Both the position numbers and the translations under genes were made by a program. The notes beneath the pieces are model-generated. The model searched no databases and was not told the DNA's origin. It saw only the letters and a program-made list of their open reading frames with translations. Positions 62,909-64,000 of a stretch of DNA of 64,000 nt are shown here, piece after piece. How positions within the stretch are numbered: the first letter of the stretch is position 1; each line of letters starts with the position of its first letter. The DNA is from Carya illinoinensis (lineage: Eukaryota > Streptophyta > Magnoliopsida > Fagales > Juglandaceae). Location of the stretch: assembly GCF_018687715.1 (NCBI RefSeq), contig NC_056761.1, positions 19,956,001-20,020,000 of the forward strand, in the 5' to 3' direction.

Positions 62909-64000
62909 GCTTTTACGTTGGCAAAGTTTTCTCTATTTTGATGAATCTTTCTCTAATGGTGTTCAAGATGGGAAACTATGGGTTTTTTGGCATGAAGATA
63001 TACATGTTAATATTCTAGATGTATCCAACCAACAAGTTACTTTGTTGATAAATTACACTATGATTGTTTCGGCTATGTATGCAAAATGTATGTACTTGGC
63101 ATGGAGGCCTCTTTGGTTTGACTTGGTTTCTTTAGGATCTTTGGCTTTCCATGGATCATTATTGGTGATTTTAATATCATTTGGCATGATGGTGAATGGA
63201 GGGGTGGGAATCTAAGGTTTCCTTGTGCAATGGAGGAGTTTTCTAATTTTATAGATAATGGAGGGTTGATTGAAGTTCCTTTTACAAGGAATAAATTTTC
63301 TTAGTGTAATGGCTAAGTTGGTTTGGCAAGAAGTTGGGCATGTCTAGATAGAGCTCTGTGTAACTCTAGGTATTTGGAATTATATCCTTCGGTTTCTTTG
63401 AAATATTTGGCATGCAGGTCTTTGGATCATTCTCCATTAGTACTCGGGTTGATGGACATGCCGGTGCATTATGGTCCCCGTGTTTTTAAGTTTCAACAGA
63501 TGTGTACTATGCATGATGATTTTTGGAGGATTGTATCACTAGTCTGGCAGGAAGGTAGTTGTGGCTTTGGCTTGTCAAAACTTGCAGTTAAGCTCAAAAG
63601 ACTTAAAATAGCTCTTTGACGTTGGAATAAGGAGGTTTTTGGCTGGATTGGGGATCATATTAAAAGGTTGGAAGAGAGAGTGGAGGAAGGTGAGGCACAA
63701 CTCCAAGAAAATTACTCGGAAGATGTTGAAACAAATGTCTTAGCGTCTAAACTGAAACTTACGTCTTGGTTAAAAAGAGAGGAAACTCGGATTGCTCAAA
63801 AAATAAAAAATAAAAAACATGTATTGATCATGGGGAGGTAAATTCATCTTTCCTTGCAGCATTACAATTGTGAAAATTATTACAATTCACAATATGCATC
63901 TCAGTGACAGACGAATTTTATCCTCCCCGAAAGCCATTCATGATGAAGCCATGCATTATTTTGAGGATTTTCTTCAGGCCTGTTCAAGAGTCTCAACTCC
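62881..64000 (+). pseudogene. LINE endonuclease to pre-RT segment, plus strand, runs off the window
   Basis: Plus-strand LINE ORF2 sequence: GVQDGKLWVFWHEDIHV (near 62955), an IIGDFNI-type endonuclease motif in another frame (near 63160), ARSWACLDRALCNSRYL (63330), RSLDHSPLVLGL (near 63420), then the Lys/Glu-rich linker (SWLKREETRIAQKI near 63770) and FEDFLQACSRVST at the window end. Stops and at least two shifts break it. It is head-to-head with the minus-strand LINE part at about 62880, as in a twin-primed 5' inversion. Confidence 0.82.

Overview
The window is nuclear DNA from a flowering plant, most likely a woody dicot. Evidence: a seven-exon S-domain receptor kinase with plant-type introns, plant L1 LINEs with C-terminal RNase H, Ty1/copia elements with a tRNA-iMet-type primer site, hAT, MULE-like and CACTA-like DNA elements, and AT-rich spacers. 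A small element family with TTTGGAT ends and GAGATGAGAT motifs (at least three copies) reminds me of Fagales genomes such as walnut or hickory; that is recollection, not a test.

Only one host gene can be assembled: an apparently intact G-type lectin S-receptor-like serine/threonine kinase of about 858 residues on the minus strand (10382-13962). All six introns have GT-AG ends and the phases close. The other complete reading frame belongs to a transposon: a 736-residue BED-finger hAT transposase inside an intact hAT element (15004-21024) with 12-bp terminal inverted repeats and an exact 8-bp target duplication, about 1 kb upstream of the kinase start.

Layout: 1-4641 spacer with a probable LINE 3' tail; 4651-9217 a transposase-less MULE-like element with a 9-bp target duplication; 10382-13962 the receptor kinase; 15004-21024 the hAT, holding GACTCC arrays at both ends, an AT minisatellite, a 58-bp perfect palindrome and a 51-bp satellite-like array; about 21835-32000 a minus-strand LINE split by a 4.46-kb LTR-like insertion (23163-27621); 32000-34000 small nested DNA elements; 34567-38631 a possible long LTR; 38991-39635 a solo LTR; 42446-48160 a full-length LINE with 17-bp target duplications; 49047-53640 a copia element with TA...TA ends; 54360-59130 an opposite-strand copia element; 60543 onward a CACTA-like end; 60739-64000 a LINE in two opposed parts, the arrangement expected from twin priming.

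Most retroelement reading frames are broken by stops and shifts. Both copia elements have lost an Asp of the reverse transcriptase YVDD box and the protease D-S/T-G-A motif. Apart from the kinase the window is a nested transposon landscape. I did not find a convincing new gene system. The strongest leads are the architecture of the hAT element and several datable insertion structures. I recognised no tRNA, rRNA or CRISPR array.
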